Notes under the pieces: model-generated
Database searches by the model: none
What the model was told of the DNA's origin: nothing
Seen by the model: only the letters and a program-made list of their open reading frames with translations
Shown here: piece by piece, positions 34,955 to 46,000 of the stretch
How the letters are laid out: each line of letters starts with the position of its first letter
Numbering within the stretch: position 1 is the first letter of the stretch
Origin: Puccinia triticina
Lineage: Eukaryota; Basidiomycota; Pucciniomycetes; Pucciniales; Pucciniaceae
DNA length: 64,000 nt
Direction of reading: 5' to 3'
Assembly (NCBI RefSeq): GCF_026914185.1
Contig: NC_070567.1
Span: 3,126,001-3,190,000 of the forward strand
Made by a program: the position numbers and the translations under genes

Positions 34955-37341
34955 ATGCTTTCTTCGAATATGATCACCTTTATATATCAAAACTCCGTCC
35001 ATGTTTATGATCATTTTCTCACTCAAAGAGATCATCTTCCGGAATCTGATGCCATCCTAAATCTATTCGACCTGCTTATTATTTACTTTTATGTCATCCT
35101 TACTCTTCGATGCATCACAATTTATTTTTCCATCTTATCCCCAGACTCCTCATGGTTGATATTGAATACCTTTAGTATTACCCACTCCTTTTTGAATACT
35201 GTTCAAAATTTCGTCCAGGGGTCCGACTTCCTTCTTGAATTACCCATGTCATCTTCCTCCGAGACTGAGTTGAAAAGCGATCCCGCCGTGACTTCAAAGT
35301 TCAGACTGTTTATCCGATATTTGAATTTCAAGCCAGAAGCGGTTTCGCTTGAAAAGATTCAAAAATGCCTCCATCTAATATACAGGAAGTTTTCTTCGAT
35401 ATTACGGCCACAAATACTTTTCGCCAAAGCCCAGCGTTTTGTGGCGAAAAAGACCCGACAAAAGGCACTCTTATGTTTGGCGGAATCTGCGGATATCGGA
35501 AGCAGTTTTAAAGCGGCACATGCCTCTACAACGGATATTTGGAAGTGCTCTCCGAGAATTTGGACGTGGCCGTGGTTAGGATCGCTCTGCAGCTATACCC
35601 GGGACCCACTTGGATTTATTCAGAGACAACATCAATCTCAGGTAAGCTCATGAGACATTTTAAAGACAAGAAGCCCTTAGATAGGTTTTGTTTTTATTTC
35701 CTGTTTTTATTTTCAAAGTTATCGAAGTTGAATAATCTTTCTTCACTTTCAAATTCCCAGGGTGATGTGTTTACAACGACTATTTTGGGATATAACTGTA
35801 CCTTCATCCAGTCCAATGATTACATTCAATCATTTACTACCGCCACGCGAAAAGTTTTGGATGTCACGGCGGCCTACAAGCTCATTGCTGCACCGCTCAT
35901 TGGAGAAGAGGCGTTTTTTGGACAAACAAAGTATATGCACCAAGTGGTGCTTTCAAGATCGAGAACTGAGCAACTTCACCAGCGGCTTTGGGAGTTAGCG
36001 GAAGAACTCCTTGAGATCAAATGGGCTCAGTGTGTCTCAAGCGGTGATCAATCTGCAGTTGGAAATTGGCGAAAAATCGACCTTGGTCAAATGCTAGATT
36101 ACGTCATTTTCGGGCTGGACGTATTCTTTCTGATTGGAGAACAAATGGTCAACGTAAATTTGGACCGGATATCGCACTTATTTAGAGTTATGGACTCGGA
36201 TCTCAGCCTTCTAGGCATCCTCTTGCCGATGATCAGAGGAGGCCGCTGCCCACGAAAGGAGGCCAAGAATGAACTGCTGGGGTTTTTGAAACGAGACGTG
36301 CAAAGGCGCATAGAGCGCCGTGTGCAGCACGCTGTCCATGCGGCTTTTGGACCCTCTGATTGTGCAGAAATCTGGCCTGACGGCCCCGTGGAAGACTCTC
36401 AAGAGCTACCGGAGATCTTATTACGCTCTGAGCTCAAGGAATTGGATGAGGCGATATTGCTGGATTATCACCGTGGAGAAAGTTCAGCCATCAAAGCCAT
36501 CGATGAAAAGGTAGAATTTATCGCTTTGTTCATTTATGGGTTAGTGTTACTTTGATTGCTTTTATATTGTCGAACAAACATAGCACTAATTGGTTGGGAT
36601 CTCGTCCAACATAGGTTCGTTTGGGCAGCCCAAACCAATTCAGCCGCGGCTACCATCGGACTGGTGCACGATATTCTACTTCACGATCAGTCTCAAGCCC
36701 TATGCGAGCCGAGACCATGTTTGTCTCACGCCGATAAAATACGACGAGAATGCACTTTTGCGCTTCTCAAAGACAATTCCTGTCCCGCGCCATTCCTGGA
36801 GGATATGCCGCACCTTGCCCATTGCCTTAACGAAACTCTGAGGTTGCGTGCGACTGGGGCCTGGGTCAGACTTGCGGACAAGTCTTTCCATCTCACTCCT
36901 CAAGGAAACCAATCACCCGGCATAATCTGCCCTCCTGGCTTCATTGTCCTCTCACCGATGCCAATTTCCCTGAACCCAAGCACCTACCCGAATCCGAACC
37001 AATGGGACCCTCATCGATACGACCGGGCCCCTTTCATTTCTTCCTCTTCAGCCGCGTGTAGGGATGCTTCAAGGCATATTCCAATCGACAAAAAGTATTT
37101 GATTCCACCCACCACGCCATCCAGTCCTTACTTCGCCTCTTGGGGTTTGGGTCGAGGGCATTGCCCTGGGAAACACTTGGCTTACAAGATGATTTCGATG
37201 ACGGTGGCAAGGTTTTTTAATAAATTTGAAGTTCGCCCGTTGAAGGATTGTTTTGAAAACGCAAATTTCGAAGACGTGGCCGTGGCTGGAGTACAAAGAT
37301 TGAAAAATGACTTTACAGTCCTAATCCGCAAGAGATTTTGA
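34955..37341 (+). CDS. Cytochrome P450 monooxygenase
   Basis: Three exons join in frame: 34955-35641, 35761-36539 and 36615-37341. The introns are GT-AG, 119 and 75 nt. The first junction reads LGFIQRQHQSQ-GDVFTTTILGY and the second FIYG-FVWAAQTNSAAA; both fit the P450 fold. Visible motifs are ETLRL (K-helix ExxR, about 36832), DPHRYD (PERF-type region, about 37009) and the heme loop WGLGRGHCPGKHLA with the cysteine ligand (about 37140-37182). The I-helix reads WAAQTNSAAA instead of the usual AGxDTT, a pattern reminiscent of CYP7/CYP8/CYP51-type enzymes. A hydrophobic segment (LLIIYFYVILTL) near residue 45 could anchor it in the ER. From 34955 the product would be about 730 residues, long for a P450, so the true start may be later (for example ATG 35246) or the 5' part may hold an unseen intron. 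The substrate is unknown. Confidence 0.85.
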
Positions 37342-37858
37342 CCGGCGTGAACGGCATCAATTCAACATCGCAAAAAGGGTAAAATAATAATATTTTTCGG
37401 GCTCTGTTTGACTTCTTTATATGTTGTTTTTTCATTATTATTTTCTGTTTTCATAGCGATTTCCATTCCCAGGAGTCAATCTACTGACACGGATCGGATC
37501 GAGTCGACGATTCCGCTTTTCGACACTTGCTGTAATTACTAAACAAAATGCAAAAACCATCTTCTCCTCGAAAAAGTCAAAAATATGAAAGTGTCGTCCT
37601 CTAATTTCTTGAATAATATTCTTTAAAATTCCCGATACGCATTGTCATTGAATGCTTGAAGCATTTCTTTTTTGCCATTTCTTCTTTCTAAATTAGTTGA
37701 TTTCTTGGTTTCAGTTTATTCTCGTGTGTTCAATTGATCAAATGAACTAAAACAAAATTGTTATGTATGATATACATATACACACGAAAGGCATAAGATC
37801 ACCTTAATTAGGACTAGTTTGGACAATTGGGCGAGGCGTCCAACAGGCCGCCCGAACC
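37342..37858. other. P450 downstream region, no gene
   Basis: AT-rich; it presumably holds the P450 3' UTR. No further feature is seen. Confidence 0.4.
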
Positions 37859-37859
37859 C

Positions 37860-38613
37860 GGCCCCGTTTGGCAGCAGTGATGTTATGTAATAACCACTGC
37901 TTTTCTATAACCAGGCCTCACCGAGGCCCATATTGTATCACTCGCATGTTTGGCAGATTTGAGGAGTTATGAGGGTCATCACGAGTTTCCTCATCACTCC
38001 TCATCATCTCCGCCATTTCCAATATAGTACCCCTGGGGGTGTATTTGGGGTGATATCGGCACCCTTACACGACACACCCCCAACTCCACCTCTGTTACTC
38101 ACCTCGATGGCCGGTACAGACTATGTACCGGTCACCGAGCGGAGTACACACTCCAATCAATGGAAACGGTCATCAAGATTGATGACCGATCCAACACAAT
38201 CGGCCACCAATGACCATCGGTCATCGAAGGGACTATGTATTCTCCTCGATGACCATTGGTCATCGAAGGGACTGTGTACATATTCTCCTCGATGACCATT
38301 GTTCATCCAAGGGATCATGTATTGGTCATTGATGGGACTATGTGTTCCCCAAAAGGGACTCTGTATTCCCTTCAATGACCGTGTACCGGCCATTGTCAAG
38401 AGGAGTTAAACACTCAATTGGCCTTGCCGGTATGTACATACGCTCAATGGCCGGTATTTACCGGCCATGGAGCTTGTTATGTAGGCAAGCTGTATGACGC
38501 GGGTGGCAGCCAAACACTTGTGTTATGTTGAAAGATATGAAATTCAAGAGTGATGTGCATCACATTAGGTAAGTGCACAACATCACATAACATGATTGCT
38601 GCCAAACGGGGCC
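37860..38613. mobile_element. Non-autonomous element with Harbinger-like ends carrying a minisatellite
   Basis: The left end GGCCCCGTTTGGCAGCAGTG and right end TTGCTGCCAAACGGGGCC are inverse for about 30 bp (ATGTTATGT lies inside both). The first 12 bp equal the ends of the Harbinger element at 10369. The interior (38090-38470) is a GACCGGTCATCGA-type palindromic minisatellite. I see no clear target duplication. It has no protein-coding capacity. Confidence 0.7.
38100..38470. repeat. Palindromic minisatellite, array 1
   Basis: Units contain CGGTCATCGA / TCGATGACC with GGGACTATGTATTCTCC or similar between. Units alternate in orientation, so neighbouring copies can pair. Confidence 0.75.
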
Positions 38614-38653
38614 TAAGTCCCTCCCCTGCCTGAGGCTTTGCTGGAGGGACTTA
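38614..38653. repeat. Short hairpin repeat, AAGTCCCT family
   Basis: TAAGTCCCTCC...GGAGGGACTTA fills the space between two terminal-inverted-repeat elements. Its inner part (GCCTGAGGCTTTGC) is the same as in the copy at 58063, in reverse complement. Confidence 0.7.
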
Positions 38654-39503
38654 GAGCATGTCCACCGCGGGCGGTATTGTCGGGGCGCTAAAATTTGATC
38701 TCTGCAAGTGCGCAGCCAGTTTTAGCGCCCCAAACTGCTGCGGCATACACCGCAAGAGTCTCTAAAAAGTCATGAAAGGCATACGTCGCCCCCGTTCCAC
38801 TCCCCCGTCAATCATATGAAATGATCGAAACAAACCGGGTTGTTCCAGTCATTGTGGGGAGTATACACTCCTCTCGATAACTGGAACAAACCGGCCATTG
38901 AGGGGATTATTTACCCCCCTCAATGAGGTCGGAACAAACCTGGTTGTTCCGGCCATTGTGGGGAGTATATACTCCTCGATAACTGGAACAAACCGGCCAT
39001 CAAGGGGAGTATGTACTCCCCTTGATGATCAGAACAGACCGGTTTGTTCCGGTCATCATGGGGAGTACTATTCCTCTTGATGACCAGAAGGAACCGGACA
39101 TCGAGGGGAGTATGTACTCCTCTCAATGACCGGAAGGAACCGGACATCAAGGGGAGCATGTACTCCTCTCGATGACCAGAACAAACGGGCCATCGAGGGG
39201 AGTACATCTTGATGGCGGGCCTGCCTTGGCCATCAAGTGATTGTATGTTGTGTTCGGGGGTGTGACCGATGGGGTGAGCTGTAGTTTCACAAGACGTTTG
39301 TTCCGTGAAAGGGGGTTGAGGTGGGGATGGATGAGTCCCTAGTGAGTCCCTCGGAGTCCCCATGTAGGGACTTGAGGTCAATATTTAGGGACGGCCGTAA
39401 ATTTTTGACGCAAATAGCGCCCGCGGTGGGTCGGGTTGAGGTGGTAAATTCCTGAAAATTCCAACTAGGGCCCCGATTTAGGGCCCGCGGTGTAAATGCT
39501 CTC
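38653..39503. mobile_element. Second MITE-like element carrying a palindromic minisatellite
   Basis: The left end AGAGCATGTCCACCGCGGGC and right end GCCCGCGGTGTAAATGCTCT are inverse with three mismatches. These termini are unrelated to the GGCCCCGTTTGG ends next door. The interior from 38815 to 39225 repeats units such as CGGCCATTGTGGGGAGTATA and TACTCCTCGATAACTGG in alternating orientation. No protein is encoded. Confidence 0.7.
38815..39225. repeat. Palindromic minisatellite, array 2
   Basis: About nine units of some 45 bp. Each has a GGGGAGTATRTACTCC palindrome flanked by CCGG(T/A)CAT and GATGACC-type words, with AACAAACCGG at the junctions. Confidence 0.8.
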
Positions 39504-39944
39504 ATGACTAATCTGCACTTCTTGCGTGAGAGATATTTTTGATTTGGTGGTGTTTTCATTTGAACCACCAAATATCAACCCTGACCATCCTCAACCTTCT
39601 AAGTTTTTGGTGGATGGTACACCTGCATCTGCCCCTCCTTCTGATACAATCTCAGACCCCTTCGACTGCATCTTCATCCTTAAATTATTTTTCTTAAACA
39701 TCCATTTCCTTGAAATTCTTGTGATTTCCACCGGATCAGAAAATAATCGCCCGTGCACCGTCATCTCAAGGTCCATTCACTGATACAACGTTATAAAAGC
39801 ACGCACGTCTCTTTTTTTCACCAATTGTTGCTCCTTGGCCCCAATCATAGATTACTTAGCGCTGATCATCCACCTCCTCCACCAATCAGAATCCTGGTTT
39901 CATTCCAAGGCATACATCAAATCCAACCGCCTCGCCGCGCGAAA
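39504..39944. other. Upstream region of the DUF6589-like gene
   Basis: No separate gene is recognised. Open frame upstream of 39945 may include the true N-terminus of the following gene. Confidence 0.3.
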
Positions 39945-40212
39945 ATGTGTCTGGAGAACCTACCTTGTCTTCCGCACTTGGAGGATAAACTGAAGTTTTT
40001 TGACAAGGTATTGCACGCTTATCGGCTTGACCCAAAGAAGTTTTTGCAGGCATATCTTACACATGAAGATCCGAAAATAAAATAAAATTGTCAGTTGTGG
40101 GGCGGGCCAATTGGATGGCCAACGGCAATAGCCATTTTGAATGCAATCAAGGATCTTGTTTGGTTCACTTCTGAAGGAAAATCTTGTTGGAATCAGTACA
40201 TTCTATCCGAGG
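39945..40212 (+). pseudogene. DUF6589-like protein, N-terminal part
   Basis: From ATG 39945 the frame gives PHLEDKLKFFDKVLHAYRLD and, after a TAA at 40083-40085, WGGPIGWPTAIAILNAIKDL and CWNQYILSE. The last codon is followed by a copia insertion. The continuation (AQAILDTEGGGRGQ) is found beyond that insertion at 50286. The junction ILSE-AQAILD falls on what was an intron (donor GTGGGT at about 50218, acceptor AAGCAG at about 50297). The combined protein resembles the large DUF6589 family of basidiomycetes; I rely on remembered motifs for this. Confidence 0.6.
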
Positions 40213-40785
40213 TGTGTTGAGTTTCCGCTAGTTTCCGCGGCACATGCTGTGACAGCTATGTGAAAGCACTAAGTCAGGAGCAGAATCTACTCTCAGAAGA
40301 TCCTCCCTTGCTTCCGCTCCTCTCCGGATCCCTTCTCATCTCGACCTCGTCTCCCTTTCCTCTTCCAATCCAACTCTCTCCTTCGCCTCTCTCCCTTGTC
40401 TCGACTTCGATCAGACTCAACTCTTGATTCGTTTCAACATCGCTCAAGACTCAAACTTCTTCCTACTCGACATCGCTCGAGTTCTCTCAAATCCTCAATT
40501 GGCTCTTCTCTCCAATTTGGTGAGAAAAGAACGGCAATCTCCTCGGAACATCCCTTCCTCGGCTAATGTCCTATCCTTTCCTTCTTTCCCTATCTTTTTC
40601 AGTGTCCATTATTCTTGTTCCTTGTCTCCTCTCTCCTGTCTTTGGTTGTCTCAGAATCTTATTTCTTGTGTGGTGGTAATTCTCTCTTCTTTTCTTCTCT
40701 TATGTCATCTTTCTATTCTTCACTGTTCTGATCTTGTTTCTCTAGTCTGGTTCTAAAATCTACAGTAATTCAAAGCAAAACTTCA
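40213..40785 (+). repeat. 5' LTR of the outer copia element
   Basis: It starts TGTTGAGTTTCCGC and ends ACTTCA. The partner LTR is 49643-50213. The left flank is CGAGG and the right flank CAAGG, a 5-bp target duplication with one CpG-to-CpA change. The two copies differ at about 11 sites in their first 430 bp. Confidence 0.75.
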
Positions 40786-40953
40786 CAAGGTGGGTCTCTC
40801 TTATCATTCCATCTTGGCTCGGTTATCTTTGGATGACAAGGTTCTGACACATTTTTTTTGGTTAAGCAGGCGCAAGCAATCCTTGACACCGAAGGTGGAG
40901 GACGCGGACAAGGAAATTACTTTAATGCTAGAAAAATAACAGCAGAATTTTTA
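40786..40953 (+). other. Displaced copy of the DUF6589-like gene sequence
   Basis: After the 5' LTR come 168 bp (the intron plus codons for AQAILDTEGGGRGQG to ITAEFF) identical by eye to 50214-50384. They are fused directly to copia pol at 40954. The proper place of this sequence is after the 3' LTR, so here it is a rearranged copy that replaces the expected primer-binding site and gag. Confidence 0.8.
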
Positions 40954-42316
40954 GCAGCTTTTTGTCATCCATTTCATCTCCATCCTCAGACTTTATCCTT
41001 GATTCTGGCTCCTCCGCTCATATGACATCCGATCTTAATTTATTCCTTTCTGTGTCTCTAAAAGAAGAAGGAATCGTAAAGACAAGCTCGGGCACCAAAT
41101 CCTTAAAAATCAAGGGTGTGGGAACGATCAAACTCTCAAACGAGGCTGGTGATCTCATTCTTCACAACGTTCTCTTTGTTCCCAACATAGTTGTAAATCT
41201 TCTTTCCGCTCAATGTCTCACTCTCGATGGCTATGAAATACTTTTTGAAATAAATTCATTCTCTATTCTCAAAGACAACTCCATCATCATGAGAGGCCAT
41301 TATGAGAACAATCTTCCGACCCTTCACTTCAAGAATCTGAGTCATCAATGTCTGTATTCGACCAGTGAGCTGCTTCATAAATCTCTGGTTCATGTGAGCT
41401 ACCGAAGGATCCGTCAGAGACTGGGTATTCAACTAAAAGACTATGGAGCTTGCGAGTCATGTGCGGTTGCAAAAATCACCAAAGGTTCCTTCCATACTCG
41501 ACACTCCACAGCTTCCAAGCCCTTCGAAGAACTGCATCTAGATATAGTTGGTCCAATATCTCCCTCTTCTCGTGAAGGACACAAGTATTTCCTCACGGTG
41601 GTTGACAGTTGCACTCGATTCTGTGCAGCTCTTCCTATAAAAAGCAAGAGCGATGTGCCTGAGATTCTGGAACGAGCAATTGATTTGGAGGCCAGAAGAT
41701 TTGGCTACTATCCAACAATCATCCACAGTGATCGAGGCACTGAATTTATCAATCGTCATCTTCTTGATTTCTGTAACAAACATCTGATCAAGGCTCGATA
41801 CTCCGACGTGTATACTCCGCAACAGAACGGATTAGCAGAACAATTCAACCGGACTATCATTGAATCTACTCGGGCAATCTTTAATGACTCTGGCCTGAGC
41901 AAGAGACTATGGAACGAAGTTGTCAAAGCTAGCACTTTAACTCTCAATCAAATACCTGCTCATCAAAGCAGGAAATCACCCTTTGAACTGTTTAAAAGTC
42001 GATCTCGTCCTCTCAGTTACTTCAAACCTATCGGCAACCAAGTATCCTATTTGTTTTTACCAGAAAGAACAGGATCAAAACTGGCGGAGAAAGGTCGCCT
42101 GGGAACTCTAGTTGGGTACAATGAAGAACTAAGATCGTACAAAATTCTAACTGATGAAGGAAGAATACTCAATACGAAGCATCTGTCCTTTCTTGACTTT
42201 CCAAAAATGGAGTCTAAAGGTGACGACACCGAATTTGTGATCGACTTGTTTGATGATGAAGATAAAGCTCCGAGTGATCTTGTTGTGGATAATCCAACTC
42301 GTCCTATCAAAGAATT
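40954..42316 (+). pseudogene. Outer copia pol, protease and integrase part
   Basis: The frame shows the protease site FILDSGSSAHM near the start, and a GAG-pre-integrase segment ending in a CESCAVAKI cysteine pair (about 41449). The integrase DDE core has LDIVGPIS, IIHSDRGTEF and the Glu region PQQNGLAEQFNRT. Gag and the segment before the protease are missing. The reading frame is open up to IKEF, where the inner copia element begins; it resumes after 47945 as IKEFNESQAK, in frame once the insertion and one GAATT are removed. Confidence 0.85.
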
Positions 42317-42966
42317 TGTCGCGTTTAAACTCGGACATTATTCAATTCTCTGTTTATGTGTATGCATTACCTTATGCATATGACGTGTACATCGGGCATC
42401 GTGTCAATCAGTTTCTTCCGCACATCTTCCCCGCATCTCCAACAAAACTCTATTCCTTTCTTATCCGCCGACAACTCTATTCTTCCCTATTCTTACTCGC
42501 TGTTTTATCCTCGATTAACAACTCATTGATCCGATTAAGACTCGAAGTCTTTCTCCTTCGTCCCCAGTTTCAAATCTAAAATCAAAGACTCAATAACAAC
42601 ACTTGCCGACTTTAATCATCCAGGAGGAGCTAGAAACAGTCTCCGGGCAGGTAGTTGTTTGAACGTTCATAATCAACATTACCGATTTACGTTATTGACC
42701 GTTATTGTTTTTCTTCATGATCTCTAGGCTGCTTTCATTGTGATCATTCCTGCTGTTTACTCGTCGCCGTTGTTGTGTTTGTGTCAAGATTTCCATTTGT
42801 CTGCGGTTCATTCTTTGAGGTATTTTTTCTTTACAAATATTCTTTATTCTTCTATCAGCTAGCTGAACTAACCATTGTTATATTTATTCTTTCAACAAGT
42901 GTATTACTTTTATTGAGTTCTTATTTATAACTGTTTCAATAAAGTAATCTACTCCATATCTTTACA
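42317..42966 (+). repeat. 5' LTR of nested copia
   Basis: 650 bp, aligned without gaps to 47295-47944. The TATAAC/AATAAAG words near its end (42929-42945) could serve transcription or polyadenylation. Confidence 0.93.
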
Positions 42967-43037
42967 TGGTAGCGAGAGTATTACTTGACAGTTAAAGAAC
43001 TCAAAATAAGAATCACTTCTAGATCAAAACGAACGAG

Positions 43038-46000
43038 ATGGCAGAATTTCCGGTCATCAATCCAAACATCGATGAATCCTCGTCAAGCGATAATGACCAT
43101 TGAGGCGATAAGATTCGAATTACTAAGCTCCGTTGTGATAATTATCCTGAATGGAAGAAATCATTCAAGAATCTTATTATTGGACGCGGTGATGAAGAAG
43201 TCTTTGACAAGGCATGGTGCGAAGCTCACAAAAAAGAGAAGAAGTTCCGAAAGAAGACCGCCAACGCATATACGCTTCTCGAATTATGTGTATCTGCCAA
43301 TTTATATTCCGTCGTTCAGGCAGCCAATTCTTTCTCCAAGGCTATGACGGATTTAGCTGAAGCATGCGGTGAACAATCTCTAATAAAGCTTGGAGACAAG
43401 CTCTACACACTCATTCATCTCGATTATGTTCCTGGAACATCGATTGCTGCTCACATTAGTAAATTTCAGTCTATGTACACTTCTCTCAAATCCGCTCAAC
43501 TCGTCACAAAGCACATGCAAGTCGATACCGCAATGGCAGGAATGTTTTTCCTGAAAAGCTTTCGACATGACGATTCTCTTGCTTCTCTGATTCAAAACCT
43601 GTTTGACACCGATCCGTTCACCTTTGAAAAACTTGCGACCCAAATGAGTATTGAGCACAGTCGGAATGAACTTTCTGGCACAATTAATGCCGTTTCATCA
43701 AAACCTTTTACTCGACCAAATAAGGACAAGTTCAAGGCAGTCGAAAAGAAGTTCAGAAATGTGATTCCAACAAAAAATCGAATCACTTTACCTCCTTCCT
43801 CATCATCAAAAATCAAAATGAGTGACCAGGAGCTCGATCAACTAATTGAGTCGTTATCTAAACTTCGAAGTCAACGTTTAAATTCTATTGAAGAATCAGA
43901 CGAAGAAGAAACTGTCAATGCTGTGTCTGAACTGATTGAAGACAACAATTTGGAGGATACCGGATTTTTCGTCGAAGACGAAAGCACCTTTCACGTGGGA
44001 CCGATTGATAATGAAAAAATTTGGCTGGTTCTTGACACCGGTGCATCCAAATCAACCGTATCCGATGAGCGTCTGTTATCTAATCTTCAAATTGTCAACA
44101 AGAAAATGAGGACGTACTCAGGATCTGTGGAAATAACTCACATGGGTTCGATGCGCTTCGGAAAATACAACATCTTTCCGGTATATTTGGCCCCATCTGG
44201 AAAATGCAACCTCATTTCTGTTTCCCAACTTGAAGATCATGGTTTTTGCTGTATTCATAAGAACAAGTTGTTCCTAGTTTACATGGGCTCAACAGTTATC
44301 AAACAATTCCCACGAACAGGCGATTTGTATGTATCATCCGGTTCAAGCGTGGTCACGACAAAAGCTCTTTTTTCAATGAAGGAGAAGAATGTGCATAGAG
44401 ATTGGCACATTATTTTGGGTCACCCGTCGGATGTATACGTGAAAAAATTCTTCGAATTAATGAAAATTTCGCCGAACGAAAAAACCGGGTCTTCGATTAA
44501 TTGTGAGGTGTGTAGAATGGCTAAAATGAAGCGTTCTTCACATAGCAATCCCCTTCCTTCCGCTTCTAGCCCATTCAAAATGATTCACATGGATGTGTTA
44601 CAGGTGTCACCCAACTCTCGGAATTCCTTTCGATATATTCTGGTTCTCATTGATGACTTCTCACAATTTAATCGGATTTTTCTTATGCAGAAGAAATCAG
44701 AATCAGAGACAAAAATTATGTCATATCTGAACGAATTAAAAAATGTTTTGGATGTGACACCGTCAATTCTTCATACCGATTGTGGCGGTGAATTTGGTTT
44801 GGTCGTATTCAAATCTTTCTTGTCGCAGCGCGGAATATCTCTCGAGCAAGGACCGGCAAACTCGCCACAGACAAACGGTTTAGCGGAACGTTTCAATCAA
44901 ACGTTGCTTATGAAAATGCGATGTATGTTGGCTCAGTCCTCTGTTCCCCTAAACTACTGGGATGAAGCAGCAAAATTCGCCTCATCTTTAATCAACATGC
45001 TCCCTTCCTCAGCTCTCGACTGGAATTCCCCAAATTCGGTTTTAGTCGACAATCACTCGTGTATAGAACAAGTAAGACAAGTTCATACACTTCTGCCGTT
45101 TGGTCTCAAAGTTTACGTTCACACACAGTCACCATCGTCAAAAATTCTACCTCCTTCCAAACCGTTTCTATTTCTCGGCTATGAGTCCAGGTCAGATGCA
45201 ATGCGCTTCTTTGACCCAATTTCTCGCCGCACGGTGATAAGCCGAGATTACACCCCTTCTATTCTATTGTTTCCGTATAATTCTAAGTCTGCAATGATGA
45301 AGTTATCTTCAACTTTGCCCACATCACTTGCAGACTTGACTTCACAGGATGAACATGTTGCTATTGACGTATCAAGCAAAAAACTCCGCTCGAAACAAAT
45401 ATCTCAACCTGTTGAACATTCTCCCCCCGTTTCACCACCTCCACTTCCGTCGTCTCCACCTCCACCTATTCCGTTGTCTACTCCTCCATTTCTCCCGCCT
45501 GATCCCTCACCATCGCCGGCTGTTACTCATGAATCTGATTTAACGCCTTCTGCAAATTCACAACAGTCGACGAAGTACTTCACCTATGAATGGGGTTCTT
45601 GAAATCAAATCGCCCCTAGAGACATCAATTCTTCAGTAACTCCCGCGAACATCATCAAAGGTTCCCGCTGTTTAAATCAAAACCTACCGGATTTAAATTT
45701 TGCTTCAATAACTGAATTCCCGGATTTAAACTTGACGGTATCGGTGTCGATCAATGAGGCCATGAACGACTTGCCCGCCTTGCCACAATGGGAATCGGCT
45801 CTGTCCGCCGAATTCAACTCCCTTCAATCGCAAAATACCGGAACTCTCGTGCCACCTCCATCTGATGACAAAACAATCGGTGGCATGTGGTTGTTGACAA
45901 AGAAACTCAACGAGTTCAAGGAAGTTGTTCGTCACAAGGCGCGTTGGGTGGTGTTTGGAAATCATCAAGAACACATGATTCATTTTTTCGAAACCTACTC

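Noticed and set aside
35642..35760. Continuous reading of 35539-36555 through the first P450 intron
   Set aside because: The frame stays open by chance, but splicing 35641 to 35761 in the other frame gives the P450 sequence DPLGFIQ...GDVFT, which fits the family much better.
40424..40756. 110-codon frame also present at 49852-50184
   Set aside because: It lies entirely inside the LTRs of the outer copia element and has no protein-like features beyond low complexity.
42985..43347. 120-codon frame at the start of the nested copia
   Set aside because: It is in a different frame from Gag; the Gag frame from 43038 continues to the protease and explains the region.
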